A stretch of 64,000 nt of DNA from Paguma larvata. Its lineage: Eukaryota; Chordata; Mammalia; Carnivora; Viverridae. Where the stretch lies: NCBI GenBank assembly GCA_030068075.1, contig JAINVK010000941.1, forward strand, positions 10,001-74,000, written 5' to 3'. The position numbers and the translations under genes are program-made. The notes under the pieces are model-generated. The model worked only from the letters and a program-made list of their open reading frames with translations, did not search any database and was not told the DNA's origin. Below, in pieces: positions 43,151-56,300 of the stretch (positions within the stretch are counted from its first letter, which is position 1; the number at the start of each line of letters is the position of its first letter).

Positions 43151-46100
43151 AGGAAGTGCCATGTGCGTCAGCCATTACTGGCGGTGTGATGGTGATGAGT
43201 GTGCTAATAACAGTATCTTTTCTCCCTAAGCCTTGTCAGCACGGGCTTGTCCCCTTCACCTCATAGTTTGTAGCCTCAGTTCCCTATTTCACCAAAATGA
43301 TAGCGCATACCGCTCAGCTTATTTCCAGGGTTACGCTTTATTTAAATAGATGGAAAAGCGATTTTATTGAAACATGTTTGGAAGCACCGGAAAGCATTAG
43401 GTAAATGCTAGGTACTTTCAGTTCTAGGTCTGATTTTATTCCGCCAGGTGCCTCTCCCCAGCGCACAGCCTCCCCCATCGCCAAAACCGGAATGCCTCAA
43501 GATGATGAAAATTAATGATACTGATCATTTCTAAATAAAAATAATACTTTTCTACATAATCGTGATTTCTAAATCTTTTCCTGACACTGTATATTACAGG
43601 GAACTGCTTCATATAAGAATACCCCTTTTGTGATCAGCCCAAGGGTTTTCATTGTTATTTTTTAACATGAGATTTGACATCAGGCTCAAAATCGAGACAG
43701 GGTGGGAACTTTGTCAAGTTCAAGTCATCTCTGCAGCTCCGCTACTTTGCTCTGTTTTTAATGAGCTGGCGTCCTCCTTTTGAGACAGACCGAAGTGAAC
43801 TTGGATCAGACCCTTAGTCCTGAAACAATGCTTCCTACCTTTGTTGAAGCCCAAAGAGCTTTTCTGTGCAAAGGCCAGTGTGTCTTAACAAATGGCATTC
43901 CGCACATTTTCTCGGCCACGGCTCCAGCCTCAGCGGGATTCCACTGCATTCTTGGCAGTCGGGCTCCTCTCCTCTGGCAGGGGGTCAGCCTGGGGCCACT
44001 GAGGTCAAGGAACCGCCGCAGGCCGCCCCTGCCTGGAGGAGGCGGACAATGCGAGCCCCCGCCACAGCGCTTCCTGCTTCAGCTGTTGGGGCTCGAATGT
44101 GCGCAACCGCCCGGCGAGAGGGGCTCCCGGCCTGCAGACGACCTGACGGCCTCGGCCAGCCCTGGAGCTACCGAGGAAGCCGAGGGGGAGCGTCTCGATC
44201 TTACTTCATGATTCGAAGGAGGGGAGCCCCGTGGGAAGGGGCCGGGAGGGTTACGCTTCCTTAGGAAGGCCCTGCCAGCAGCCCGGGCTGTGGGAAATGC
44301 ACCAGTGCGGTGACTGCCACCATGGTCCCCGTCACCGCCGGGCCTCCGTGTAAGTGGATGAGGTCCATCGAAAGGCCTCCTGCAGGAAGGAAATACTATG
44401 AGCCGTGATTATGTTTGGGGAGAGGGATTGTGGTTGAATTTCCTTTTCTTCCTTATATTCGCTGTACTTTCTCCTTTCTTTTGACAATGACGTGCACGCT
44501 AGCGCAATAGCGGTTAACAACTCCGCCCTTAAAGGCCATTTCCCACTGCCGCGGTCCTAGTGTGTGAGAGCCCCACAGTCGAGGGTTGGGATAAGGGTCC
44601 GACTTCCTTCTGGAAGCCTCTTTTAAAATGCGTGAGCGTGTGTGGAGTGAGTTGAGGTGGGGGAGTGGGTTTCATGGGTGAACCCATGAGCACCCATTGA
44701 TTTCAGAGCGGGGAGTGTGGAAAGTAAAAGGCAGAGCATATGAGCAAACACTGTATGTGTGGCACGCACGTGTGTCCGTCGGTCGGCCTGAGAAGGGTCA
44801 CACGCTAAAGGAAGAGAAAAGGACTGGGATGAGAATTCCAAGTTTTGTAGGGAAAGATCAGGAAGGCGGCCCGGAAACTGTAACCGCAGGGCCTGGCCTT
44901 ATTTCCACCTTCGGGAAACGAACAGGGCGAGGCGGGCGCTGCCTAATCGAGAAGCCGCGGGCCACGTGAGGCGGAGGAGCCCTGGAAACGGGGCTCGTCT
45001 GGAGGGAGCTGATTGGGCAGTGTAACAAACACACTGGATTTCAGACGTGTGGTAGGAAAAAAAAAAGGTGAGCTATCTCATTAAAAAGTCCAAAAATACC
45101 GATGACATGTTGAAAGGATAATATGTCGGTTATATCAGGTTAAAGCAAATATATTAGTAAAACTAAGCTCACCTATTTTTTTTTTCTTTTCACGGCGGCT
45201 ACTGGAAAATTTAAATCGTGTCTGTGGCACGCATTGTATTTCTATTGGACAGCGCTGGGTTGCACAAGCGTCTTAGAGCTTCTGCAATTTTCCCATGGAA
45301 ATATCACTGAAAGCTTATACAAGTACCACTGAATGGGGGTACGGGAGGCAGGCTCTGAGCATAATATGAAGCAGTCTGCTAAAAGCAGGGGGTGTCTTTG
45401 AAATCTCCGCTTTTCTGTTCTAAGATGCATAGGTGCTTGTTTTAATATAAAACCAACGGGTCTAAAAGGAAAAAGAGTTCTCTCTCTGCCTCCACTCACC
45501 GATCAATACCTTTAAGTAAGAAGACATAAAGTTTCTCCTGTGCTTTCAAGCCCCACCCCGCACCAGCACACTATCCTGGAGTCCTGGGGGTCCACCGACC
45601 TCAGTTTGGGAAACACAGGTGGTGAGCTCTAAAAGGGCCCCTCCATCTTTCGGTTTCTATAGGAGGCTCCTGAGTTCCTAATTGCCACATGTCTCCTTTT
45701 GTTGTGAGGTTCTCACCTTTGCTCCCCACCCCTCAAAGTCCCCGAGGCCCCGGGAGTAGATCGGGCCAAGTAGAAAGGACAGAGGCAGCCTTTCTCTGTC
45801 TTTTGTAGCCCCCCAGAGCTGTGCACACAGGTGCCCCACAAATACTCGTCATGTTGCATAGTTCAGTAACCAGAACTGGGGCCCGGCTCCCGCTGCTACC
45901 AGCAGTGTGAAAAGGTCTTTCAAACTGGTTCTGCTTTGAAATTAACTAGGGAAGAAAGCCACTTCCAATCATTTGGGAGACGCAGATGCGGTCGAAACCA
46001 AATGATAAATAAGCAAATGAAGTAAGAAATCGATTAGGAACCAGCACAATTCAATCATGTGACCGTCCATCACCAAACTAGAAGGTAACCCTTCCAGAAG

Positions 46101-47329
46101 GTGCACCCCAGTCAGTGGGGTAAGTCAGGACCGATCACTTGCTGGGCAAGTTCCATATTTCCTTTCTCCAAACCCTGTGTGAGCTTTCCAGTGAACTTGG
46201 ATGCTTCGTGTTGACACCTTTTTTCCATTTTAACATTCCCTTTTAGACTATCAATTCTGACTGCCCTTGACTCTCAAAGATGCCAACAATGTCGGGCTGC
46301 GGGCCACTCGCCATGCTGCAGCCTCCGTAAGCCGTGGGGTAGAGGGTCCATCCCACAACGCATTCTCAAGCCGAACAAAACCCTTGGAAGTTATAAATAT
46401 GTTTTTTTTCTGGGTGACCTGATGACTGGCCTTGAAATAAGCCCCTAGGTGGGGCGCAGTTAAATCAGCGTCACCAAAAGGTCCTTGTTCCCCCAAGGGG
46501 TCTGCTGAGAAATCACTGTGCCCTCATCCCATTCCCAGCCCAGGAACAAACAGGAGCTGGGAGCTGGTGCCTGGCTGGGGAGCGGGGTGGGAGGCTTGCT
46601 GTTGTTTCCAGAAAGGGGGAAATCAGGACTGCTTGCCCTGCCGACATCACAGGGCTTTGTGATCCTCCCTCTTCCTTGGGAATTCCTCTGATCTGAGGCC
46701 CAAAGAGCTGCTTCTGGGTACACAGCCGGACCTACCTTGAGGCTCAGAGAAGGAAACCCCTGTGAGCATGCTCCAGGAGTCAGAACGAGCTCACTCAGCC
46801 GTTGAGCAGTTCTGGAAACTCTAAAGGTTTGCCCCACGGTTTCATGAGCTCCTGCCAGCTTCCGGTGCCCCAGCAGGTAGGAGTTCCACATTCACTCAGC
46901 TGGCTCCCTGGGGGGAACCCAACTGAGGCGCCTCCGGGTCAGTGCGGCCCCTTTCCTGTTAACAGAAAGCCAACTTGAAATTCACAAGAAAACCCAAGTC
47001 CCCTCGGTGCACGATGATTGGACAAAGGCAGTTGTCTTTCTTCTGTGGTCAGGGAAGCTGTTTAATGGTGTAAGACAAGAAGCGTCACGCCGTTTGTTGT
47101 CACTTAAATGATTCCCGGGCATCGATCTATGGTTGAGCTTGGTCAGATTTCTTGAAAACGGAGTGCTTCCTCTCTAATCACGAGCCTAGGTGAACTGGAA
47201 AGAGTTCCTGCCGGCTTCAGGACTGGCCCCTTCATGGCTTGTGTGAAGAAACGAAACGCACAGAAGGAGCAATCATTTGCCTCCATCGCAGCAAATTAGT
47301 GGCATGAGCAGGGCGAGAATCCCGTTCTC
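43151..47329. other. Large mostly unique stretch with two GC-rich patches
   Basis: 4.2 kb without a SINE, L1 or recognisable gene, the longest such run in the window. CpG-rich patches lie at about 43980-44260 (GGAACCGCCGCAGGCCGCCC, CGCAACCGCCCGGCGAGAGG) and 44860-45000. Two overlapping plus frames (143 and 132 codons at 43780-44264) cross the first patch, have no domain and are not called. A 143-codon minus frame at 46460-46891 is equally anonymous. Confidence 0.5.
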
Positions 47330-47440
47330 CCGGCTCGGCAAACATTTTAGGTCACTTACCATGTGCCTCGTGTTTTTCCTAGGCCCTGGAAGACAGCAGC
47401 GAATAAAGTAGATGCAGTCTCTCCTCTCACTCGAAGCTTC
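47330..47440 (-). mobile_element. L2-like fragment, antisense
   Basis: TCACTTACCATGTGCCTCGTG, then CCTAGGCCCTGGAAGACAGC and GAATAAAGTAGATGCAGTCTC, resembles the reversed L2 3' region. Confidence 0.5.
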
Positions 47441-48289
47441 CCATCTGTTTAATTAATTAATTAATTTATTTTGGCGGCATTGAAATGGAGCAGATACTAA
47501 TTCCAATCAAGCCTGGCAGAGTATTCGGAGCCCTGTTTCCACCAGCAGGTGGGAACTAAAATTAGTCCCGCTCCCCGGTGACTTGGGCCGTCCCGGAGCA
47601 CAGGCCTGCCTGTCAAGCGACAGCTCTCCCCTTTCCCCTTCCCACCATTCGTTTCTCAACAAATATTTCTTTCTTTCTTTTTTTTTTTTTTTTACATTTT
47701 AAAATAATGTACCTGTTCCAATCAGGATCAAACTCAAATTCATTAACTGTATACATTTCTTAAGACTTTGAAAATCCATAGGGTCCCCATTTCCCTCTTG
47801 GGTGTGTCTGGTGTGCGCTCCGAGGCCAGATTTGACCAACCGCAACAAACTCCTTGGCTCCTAGATTTCCTGTCAACTGCAAGTTAGAATTAGAAGCTTG
47901 ATCAGGTTCAGGTGTGATTATCCGAGCCGAGCTGCTTCACAGACGGTGTTGTGTGGGTCGTCAGGAAGCACACACTGTCTGCTTGCCACTCTTCCTGGGA
48001 GGCTAGGAGGCAATTGGTAATCAATGCCTAAGACCCGCTGATTGATTAGTGGATGCAGACTGTTGACATCCCAACCCTGTCGCTCTTTCTTCCTTTCTTA
48101 GCTGCGATGCTTTCTATAAAATGAATCTTCTCTTCATGAAAATTTGGTTCCCCTCTGGGGTAGGGTTTGTGCAGGGAGGGAAGATAAAGGCTTGATTCTT
48201 CCTCTTCATTTACCACGTTTGAAATGAGGTAGTGACCTACCATCTTCAAAGGGGATCAATGAGTTTGTTGCCTTGTTCTTGTTTTGTTC
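47441..48289. other. Unique sequence
   Basis: (TTAA)n at about 47450-47470 and poly-T at about 47671-47693. Nothing else recognised. Confidence 0.5.
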
Positions 48290-48440
48290 TTTACACGACA
48301 TCCTTCTATTTCTCAGCGTGGATTAAACACATACTTTTTGGTCTCCTCCTGTGTGCCAGGCGTTGTTCTAGGCACTGGGACTACAACTGAGAATAAGAGA
48401 CTCTGCCCTGGTGCAGGTCACAATCTAGGGCCGGCTGCAC
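48290..48440 (-). mobile_element. L2-like fragment, antisense
   Basis: TGTGCCAGGCGTTGTTCTAGG, then CACTGGGACTACAACTGAGAA, CTCTGCCCTGGTGCAGG and CACAATCTAGGG, is the reversed L2 pattern. Confidence 0.65.
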
Positions 48441-49688
48441 CACACACGCCCCACCACACCGCTGCTCGAATAGGGGATATTGCACCAGATGCTGACATGT
48501 GACTGTCCATCCGCAGAGCTCAGTAAATAAGCCAAGAATTCCGTGGTCATGGGGTTATTCTAAGGTCCTTGTCACCACGCTGCCCCTGAAGGCTTCCCTT
48601 TTGGAACATCCTTTCGCCCTGCTAATCTGCCCTTGATATCCATCTTAAGCAGATGTTATGGAAGAAAATATTGAACAAGAGGAATCTACACGGTGTCATT
48701 TCCTTCCCCTTCTGGGTCTCCCAGGAATAGCCCCTGTCACCGATCTGTCTCGCTCAAGCACCTAAAGGGTTGGGCTTTTCTAGAATGCTGTGGCCCTGGC
48801 ATCTGTGACAGTCCCCATCCCCACAGCCTGCACCCCGCCTACTGAGAATGGGGCGCAGCTCTGCATCTGTAGGGGAGCAGTTCTGCTGGGGGGCAAGGAC
48901 CCGAAGTGTAGGCATAAGACCCTCGGCCACCCAAAAGCCACTGGATAAGTGGCTGCCCATTGGACATTTGGGAGAGGAGCTGTTTCTATCTCTAGTATGC
49001 CCTGCTTGGGTCCCAACCATAGCTGATATGAAATAGGTCGGAGAGGTTGCTGACTGCCATGAACAGGTGATCTTTTAATTATTTATTTTGGGCCCCAGGC
49101 GTGCTTAGAGCCTCATCGCAAGGTCAAAGCAACAGCCCACACAAAAGTTGGCTAAACATGTAAGAGATGGAAAATGTTGATGGCGGCATCTAAATATAGA
49201 TGCACATATGGGTGGATTCCAGAAACTGCAAGGCGGCGAACCTGACACCGAGCCCCAGCAAGATTCTGAACCACATTATCAGACAGGTGGCTTTTGCATA
49301 TTTAGAAAAGAATGTGGAGCCCACACACTATTGGGCTTGAAAAGGTTAAAGAGGAAACCTTTGAGCAGCTCCAAGCAAAGGAGCGATGTTTGATGATGGG
49401 AATGAGCAGGAAGGGCCATGGCAGCGGTGCTGTTTCTACAACATTGGCCTGGAGGAGGTTTTAAATACAGGATGTCATGAAGATAATGGGGAGTATGAAG
49501 CATGACTGAACCTATGGCTTGAATTGTATTTTGCAACAAATATATGTAAACAGAAATACAAACATTAACTTAGAATACTTTATAGTAGGTTTCAGATACC
49601 GACTTGTAATTCCTTCCACCCTTACAAAACGGTGAAGTCCCCTCTCCAGATTTTCTGGTCCAATAAGTACCCCTTTTTAACTTGCTTA
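48441..49688. other. Unique sequence
   Basis: Nothing recognised. Open frames here are all under 90 codons. Confidence 0.5.
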
Positions 49689-49768
49689 CATTTTTAAAGC
49701 TCTACGCCCAATATGGGGCTTGAACTCTTGACCCTGAGATCAACAGGTCTGAGCCGCCAGGTGCCCCT
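49689..49768 (-). mobile_element. Short-type SINE, antisense
   Basis: About 80 bases, with AGCTCTACGCCCAATATGGGG, CTTGACCCTGAGATCAAC and a head ending GCCGCCAGGTGCCCC. TAACTTG occurs on both sides as a possible short target duplication. Confidence 0.82.
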
Positions 49769-51479
49769 AACTTGTATATTCTAAGTTCTGTTGATCTTCT
49801 GTGTGTTGTCTTCGACGATAGTCTCGTTGATAAAATGGCGAAGTGTGGGCTGGCTGATAACGTTTATCGACCCAGGGAGTTGCTGAATGGCCGTGTCAGG
49901 CTGGAGGGAAGAGTGGATACTCCAGAATTCCAGCCCTGTATTGATGAACATACTTTGTCAGGGAAAGATGCAAACAAAAAGAGTTTCTTGATCAAATTTG
50001 TTCACGACTCTAAGCAGAGACTTGTCCAATTCTCTACACATACTTATGTGCAAACTCCCACCCCAAACCCTTAACCTGAGACATTGGGATATCAAGAGCT
50101 GGAAGAATTAATTGACCCTACTCACATTCCTGCTCCGAAGTACAGTCCCTGCTGGTTGAAGATCTCTTGCTCTTATCTGCTTGATCTCTCCTCCAAAGAA
50201 AGAGCACACACTTCTATAGAGCCTCTGTTCTCTCTCCAGGTAAGCCCTGGGAGAAAACAATAGCGGACAGGTATCTATTTCATTCAAAGAGCCTGGGAAA
50301 ATGAAATTCTTCATAGGGATCATTTCATGCTAAAGCTGTACATACCATTGTGACTTTAGGTCTGAAGGAAGTCGGTGTAACCGAATACAATTGGAGCACA
50401 AATCTTAACATTCTTAAGTATAATTATTTGTCCAATCACAAGGCACTGCTCTCAGGAAATTCTTTAGGTCAGTCCCGTCATTGCCAAATCTATTACCGAG
50501 AAGGTAGGCAAAGGAAGACAAAGGGAACGTGAAGGCAAAAGGCCGGCTTCTCTGAAACGGCCTCGCCTTCAGCTGCCTTCCAGCCCAAGTGCCCTAGGTT
50601 GATACAATTTAGAAATTACATCCCTCCTCCTTTGTTTTAGAAGTGACTTTGATGACTTTGATAAATCTCCTTGAAGCTTTGGCCTACTCGGCCCTCTTCA
50701 AAGAACATTCAAGCAGCTCCTTCACTTCGCTTTGGCAAACAGATACATGAACAATGCCCACCCAGGCCAAGAAGAATTGCCCACTGTTTGCTTGCAACCT
50801 CTTGCTAAGAAAGCAGCAACCTTTATGAGTATATTGGATGGGACTCGCCAACTTTCCTTTTGTAACTTAGGTCATTTGGACCGGGAAAGCCCTTGGGTCG
50901 AGGATGCAGGAACACACATATTCTCCTCCTCTGTATCTTCCCTCTGGAACTCCTTATTGAACAGGTGATTATATTTTTATTCCTGTATCTTATCAGCACC
51001 TTATTTGCCATGGAATGAAGAAGGCGTTTGTTCAAACATTTTTGTAGATACTGATCAGTTACAAGGAAAGTCGTGCTTTAAAACACTCTGCCCGGAAAAT
51101 ACTTTGTAAGTCCAAGAAGAAGAGGCTGGCCTCAATTTAAATTCTAGCTTACAGTCGGGAAGAAAAAAACCTGGTTTATCTTCTTCTGAAATCAGAAAAC
51201 CTAATACACTTGGTAAATGCAAAACTTCATTTTCCTTTTCAGAGTCTCGGGAAAAATAAATGGAAATCCATGTACTGTGCCTGTACCTGATGTGCATCCA
51301 GATTTTCTGCTTACTCTTTATTTTTACACATATGACCGATTTCTCCTGGATCCAGAAATGAGTGGCAAATGATATGGGGATTCAACAAAGCATAAAGAAA
51401 CTAGAAAAGGTCTCAAATGGTCTCTATTTAGTGCGTTATTTAGGTGACTTTGGTGAACTCATGCTAGAGAAGGCTGATC

Positions 51480-51691
51480 CACAATGCGTATTTTTTTTTT
51501 TTAAGTTTTGAGAGAGCAAGAGCAGGGGAGGGGCAGAGAGAGAGAGGGGGAGAGAGAGAGAATCCCAAGCAGGCTCCATGCCATCAGCGGAGCTCCAACT
51601 CACAAACTGCGAGATCATGACCTGAGCTGAAATCAAGAACCGGACACTCAACTGACTGAGCCCCCCAGGTGCGCCCACAATGTGTATTTTT
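51480..51691 (-). mobile_element. Felid CAN-SINE, antisense, with 16-bp target duplication
   Basis: CACAATGCGTATTTTT at 51480-51495 and CACAATGTGTATTTTT at 51676-51691 flank the SINE, which ends CCCCCCAGGTGCGCC. One CpG-type change separates the two copies. Confidence 0.95.
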
Positions 51692-52674
51692 ACACATACA
51701 TATTTGCAGAGAGAAATCTTCCCAAAAGTTGTATGAAGCAACTCTCACCCCATTTTCCCTCCCTCTGCTCACATACAGCATAGACTACCTTCAGAGCTTT
51801 GGTCCTCCCTTAATAAGGAGGTGTCCTCCAGAAACCAGTTTGGGTAGGTTTCACAGGAGAGTCTTGAAAAATTCATGACAGTGATCAAAATCCCCTCTTC
51901 ATCGGTCACTGATGAGGAACAGGACTCTTCAGTTGTTTATCAGGTATCAGAGGACATGGCCGAAGAACGGCCCGCCCGGGAGGCGCTGTGGCATGCACCT
52001 TTACGGGACTCAGGTGAGAAAATCGAGTACGGTCCTCAAGAAACAAAAACAAGAGCACGAGTCCCCAGCCAGAACAAAATGGAATTTGAAGCAATTACCC
52101 AACTAGCTCAGCAACAAAATTAAAAAGACCCATTCAGTTTCAGGAGTGTTTAAGACCCCCAAATGGTCATAAACTAAATGGCCTCCAATCTCAGATCCCC
52201 TCAGGCTACACAGCTATCCGACTCTCAGGCTCAGAGCCACAGACTGCGGGGAGGCAGAAAGGCTACAGGGCATTTTGATGGGAACCAGAAAGCCACACCA
52301 AGTTTGTCCCTATTTTGACATGAAACAAAGTTCACCACTACCCAATGAGAACTGAATTCAGAGAATTGCCTTAGCTCACTGCAGATACCCACCTGCAAAT
52401 TGGTGAGGATTTGTACATGGCAATGATTCTGTATTCAATGCATTGCAGGAAGCACTTGACACCAAAACAATGTAAAATCTCGCAAGTAATTTTCCCAGTA
52501 ATTCCACTCATCCCAACAGATAGCTAGTTGTGGCCCAACACACTGGAAAATCTCACGGTAAATTCATTTTCTTCGTTGTATTCAAAGCTTTTTAAAATAA
52601 GCCACAATCAAAAGTAGATGTCAACAAATAAAGGCTACTCTTGAGCCCCTGGCTACTCTCTCCCAACTGTGTAG

Positions 52675-52725
52675 AACTCAATGGATTACATTGAGTTGTT
52701 CAAACAAAATGGATTACATTGAGTT
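52675..52725. repeat. Perfect 9-bp hairpin, with its right half repeated
   Basis: AACTCAATG (52675-52683), loop GATTA, CATTGAGTT (52689-52697). The segment ATGGATTACATTGAGTT occurs again about 29 bases downstream (52709-52725), so it is also a short tandem duplication. No known element matches. Confidence 0.85.
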
Positions 52726-52740
52726 CAAATCACCGAAATT

Positions 52741-53212
52741 TACAGCAGGTTAGAAACTTTAGATATCATATTCAAAATACCCGAGCATTACCTAAACCTA
52801 ATGGTCCTTTTTGATCCAAATGAGGCTTCCAGGATGGGCTGGTGGTGCCGGAAGTCCCAGTACTCCCTTCTTTCAACTTGTCTGAGCCCTGTGCCCACAT
52901 CTACAGAGCCAGCGCATCAACCGTGCCAACCTACGAAAAACTCCATTTAACCCCTCCATTGACCATTTGTAACCAACACACAATGATGAGTGTTTTTTTC
53001 TCTTTTTAAGAAATGATAACATATTGAAAAATTATTAGGTCGCTTTGGCTAGCATAGGGTATTGTGACTTTATTGGGCATACAGATGAAATAAACTTGAT
53101 AGGTAGCGACACTTGGACAGATCATTTTCTTATTCTTGACTGCACTTGAAAGTGAACACGCTAACAGGCTAAAGATGAGACTATGGTTTGCAAAGAAAGG
53201 AACGCATTATTT
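52741..53212. other. Unique sequence
   Basis: Nothing recognised. Confidence 0.5.
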
Positions 53213-53357
53213 AAATAATAACCAGCCCTCACGCTGACAGTGCAGAGCCTGCTTGGGATTGTCTCTCTCTCCCTCTCTCTCTGCCCCTCCCCTTCTCACT
53301 CTCTCTCTCTCTAAATAACCATTTTAAGATAAATAAATAAATAATAACCAGCCCTCA
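53213..53357 (+). mobile_element. Headless CAN-SINE with perfect 19-bp target duplication
   Basis: Only the 3' part of the SINE is present (CGCTGACAGTGCAGAGCCTG to the AAATAAATAA tail, 53231-53338). Its tRNA-like head with the A and B boxes is missing. Identical copies of AAATAATAACCAGCCCTCA at 53213-53231 and 53339-53357 show that the truncation happened at insertion and not by later deletion. Confidence 0.95.
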
Positions 53358-56300
53358 GTTAAAAAAACAAAACTGTCTTATCTGATTGACATCTTTCTCC
53401 ACGGAAGAAGAGTTTATGGAATGAATGAATCGATGTATCAAGGAATGCACGAATGAATGAATCCTGCTTCTAAAACGTCCCACCTCACTATAGCAACCTT
53501 CTGGAGAACAGTCTAAAAAGCCCTACTCAGGACCACTTGGCTGGTAGTTGTACCTTCTACTAGTATCATTTTCTGGACATCTTATGTCTTCCATTAGCAG
53601 GTAAGCCCAGCCTTATCTCTCCCATATGCACCTGGCATAGAGTTGGGGCTCAACTTTTGCCGCTACTTTACCAGTTTGCCCCCAGCAATCTCAGGGGGCA
53701 TTGGCCAATAGGACAGAACTTCAGCTTCTTGCCACCCGTATGGGCTGCCCCCATTTCTTTTCCCTGCTCTTCACCGTTAGGCAAGTGCCACCACTCGACA
53801 ACAGTTCCACATCCTTGGTGACTTTCAAGGAGTCCCCTTCAGAACAGAGGCTCAAGTAGGCCTTGTCCTTAGTGGAGATCCAAACCCACAGCAGGCTGAG
53901 ACTTTGGAACCAGAAAAGCATATGGACCTCAGACAAACCATTTTAGAGAGTCGGCAAAAGCCCAAACGCCACCTGTTTTCAATATGAGTGTCTCCATTAC
54001 CAAACACAGATTTTTACTTAGGCCTCAAATTAGGTCGAATGCTACAACAGCCTCCAATTCCCCACCAGCCAAGCCATCCCCAGAGCAGGGATCCGCCTGT
54101 ATAATCAGCTTGCCTAGGCCATGGTGGTCTGGCTGGCATCCACTCACGGTGCCCTCAACCCTGAATGCTCACAGCACACAGCCACCGACAAGTCTGGCCA
54201 CGTCACCGGACAGGGTCCTGCTGGTTATTAAAGCAGTGAATGGGAGGAGCCCACCAGGAGACAGCTGAAAGTATAGACTAAACGGAAACCATCTTCCTGT
54301 TGGTCAGTTGCGACAAGATTCTGGAGACCTTCTTGGCGGTACGATCCCTTGAGGATGTGAAACAGTCCAGCGGCTGGGGTTTTTCAGAGCTGACAAGTGA
54401 TTTGGGAAACTTGAAAGGAAACTCCCGAACCCTGACCTTCCTGTCCACCCTTGCCTCAAATCCCTAAATGACGACGTCATTGCTTCAGCTGAACACTTTG
54501 CTCTCAGTCAGAATGCAGATGCTCCCGGAGGGAAAGCAGGCCGTCAGAGTCTCGGGGGTTTGGGGGGGCGGGGTGGCTGATATCTGAGAGGCTGATATCT
54601 GAGAGGCTGAGGGCACCTGGGACAAAGCTTGCTTTCCTCACGTTTTTTCCCAGCATTTCAGAATCTGTCAGTGAGAGATCACACAGATGGGACCTCGGAA
54701 TCGTCTGACCAGGCCAGCAGTGACTGCCTGAGAAGCATGTCATGGAGGACAAGATGACAGAGCCCAACGTTTAAGGCAGCTGGATAGGAGCTCATGGTGA
54801 GGCTCACCACCCAGCTGTTAGGACCTCCTGATGCATCCTCTAATCAGTCACTGTGTGTCTGTACATTCACAAAACTGATGACTTTTACTGAAAGAACAGA
54901 AGTTGCCCTTCCAAGGAGTCCTGGATCCTTCTGAGTGCAGAGGTTCCTTGGAAGGTGGTCCACTAGCTCACGCGGCTTTCTTGGCACTTGTATTACATGC
55001 AAACGGATCTGGTTGGCGATGGAACGCTTTGGCCAATGCTCCACATGCGGTCTTTACCAAGTTCTGGCTATTAAAACAAATTATATCCATCATCAGTGGC
55101 AGGAGATGTGCCCCCAATTGGCGGGAACTCCCAGCGTGCTGCAGGCTGGGAAGGCATTCTCTACTGGGTTGTAGGAGCACTGGCTAACGTTTTGAGGCAT
55201 CAACCTAAACAGGCACCATTGGAAAAATGAGGGCACACTTGTTAGAGAAGAATGGCCAAGTGGAACAATTGGAAAGTGGGAGCAGTTTTCTCAAGGTTGA
55301 TTCCACAGGTTATGTCAAGCTCTTGGCCACTGCTAAAGAAGTATGAATCTGCATTAACCGTATTTTGACAAAAAAACAAATCCAAATCCAAATCCATGTC
55401 TGGATTGGGGGGGGGAGGGCAGGCCCAAAGAAGGGAGGTGGAGGAGGAGGGGAGAGGTCGCTTTTAGGATAGTGGCTTCGGAGTTGGTGGTGGAAAAAAG
55501 GAACATGAATCAGGAGGGTGGGGAAAGAGGGGATAGCATTATAGGTGGAATAAACCTAGAATAAAAAGTTTCTGCATTTCTGACCATGCAGATGTACTCA
55601 AGGGCACTCTTCCCTACTAGAAATAGGAAAAAAAAAAAATTCCATAGCATCACACTGACATTTGAAAACAACTGACTAGAATGCAGGATCCGGTGAACCC
55701 AGGCGACTCCCTTTGGTCTGGTCAGGCAGTGGTGATCCATGTAGTCAGAGAAGAATAGAGTCACTGGGGGGCAGAAGGTCCCGTGGCCCTCCCTGAGACG
55801 CTGCCTCTACCCGCCACCTGCTTCAGCACAGCAGTCAATGCTACCAAGCCCCTGATCTGTCTCGGCCGAGGTGGAAGCTGTTGTTATTTCGCATTCATCT
55901 GGATTGGTGTGAGCACACCAAATACACCATCCCACTCTCGCTGTGAGGTGACACCAAGGGAAGTCATCCCCTCCTCCCATGGGGACAGCCAGGAGTTCAG
56001 CTAGGCCTCTCCAGTTGAAACGGGGAAGGAGCAACATGGGTCCTACATACAACGACTACGCTTAAAGCTAGTACCCAATGTATTTCCTTGAAACATTCCC
56101 CCCAAATTGTTAGTTATTAGATAGGTTACGCCATGGTCTAATCTCTTGTTAAAATTTAAACCATTCAAACCAAAAATGGGTTTGAATTATGAAAAACATC
56201 TAAAGATCTGAACACAGACAAGCCAAAAATTTCCCAGAGTTATTTGGTTGTTTATTTTTTAAAGTATCTCTTGGCAACATGTACAAAACTTTAAGGAAAT

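Larger units (their letters stand above)
49790..52740 (+). pseudogene. Coding-like but broken stretch, possible processed pseudogene of unknown parent
   Basis: Several plus-strand open pieces are more protein-like than chance frames: 49772-50074 (with a charged, globular-looking run DDSLVDKMAKCGLADNVY and later SFLIKFVHDSKQRLVQF), 50732-50968, and 51875-52123. They are in different frames, separated by stops, and a SINE is inserted at 51480-51691, so any gene is dead. I do not recognise the parent. I saw no poly-A tail or flanking duplication that would settle a retrocopy. One CAGGTAAG at about 50236 could be a donor splice site or chance. Treat both the call and the limits as tentative. Confidence 0.3.

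Noticed and set aside
50236..50243. Splice donor CAGGTAAG as evidence for a live gene
   Set aside because: A single 8-base match is expected by chance in 64 kb, and the surrounding frame is broken.
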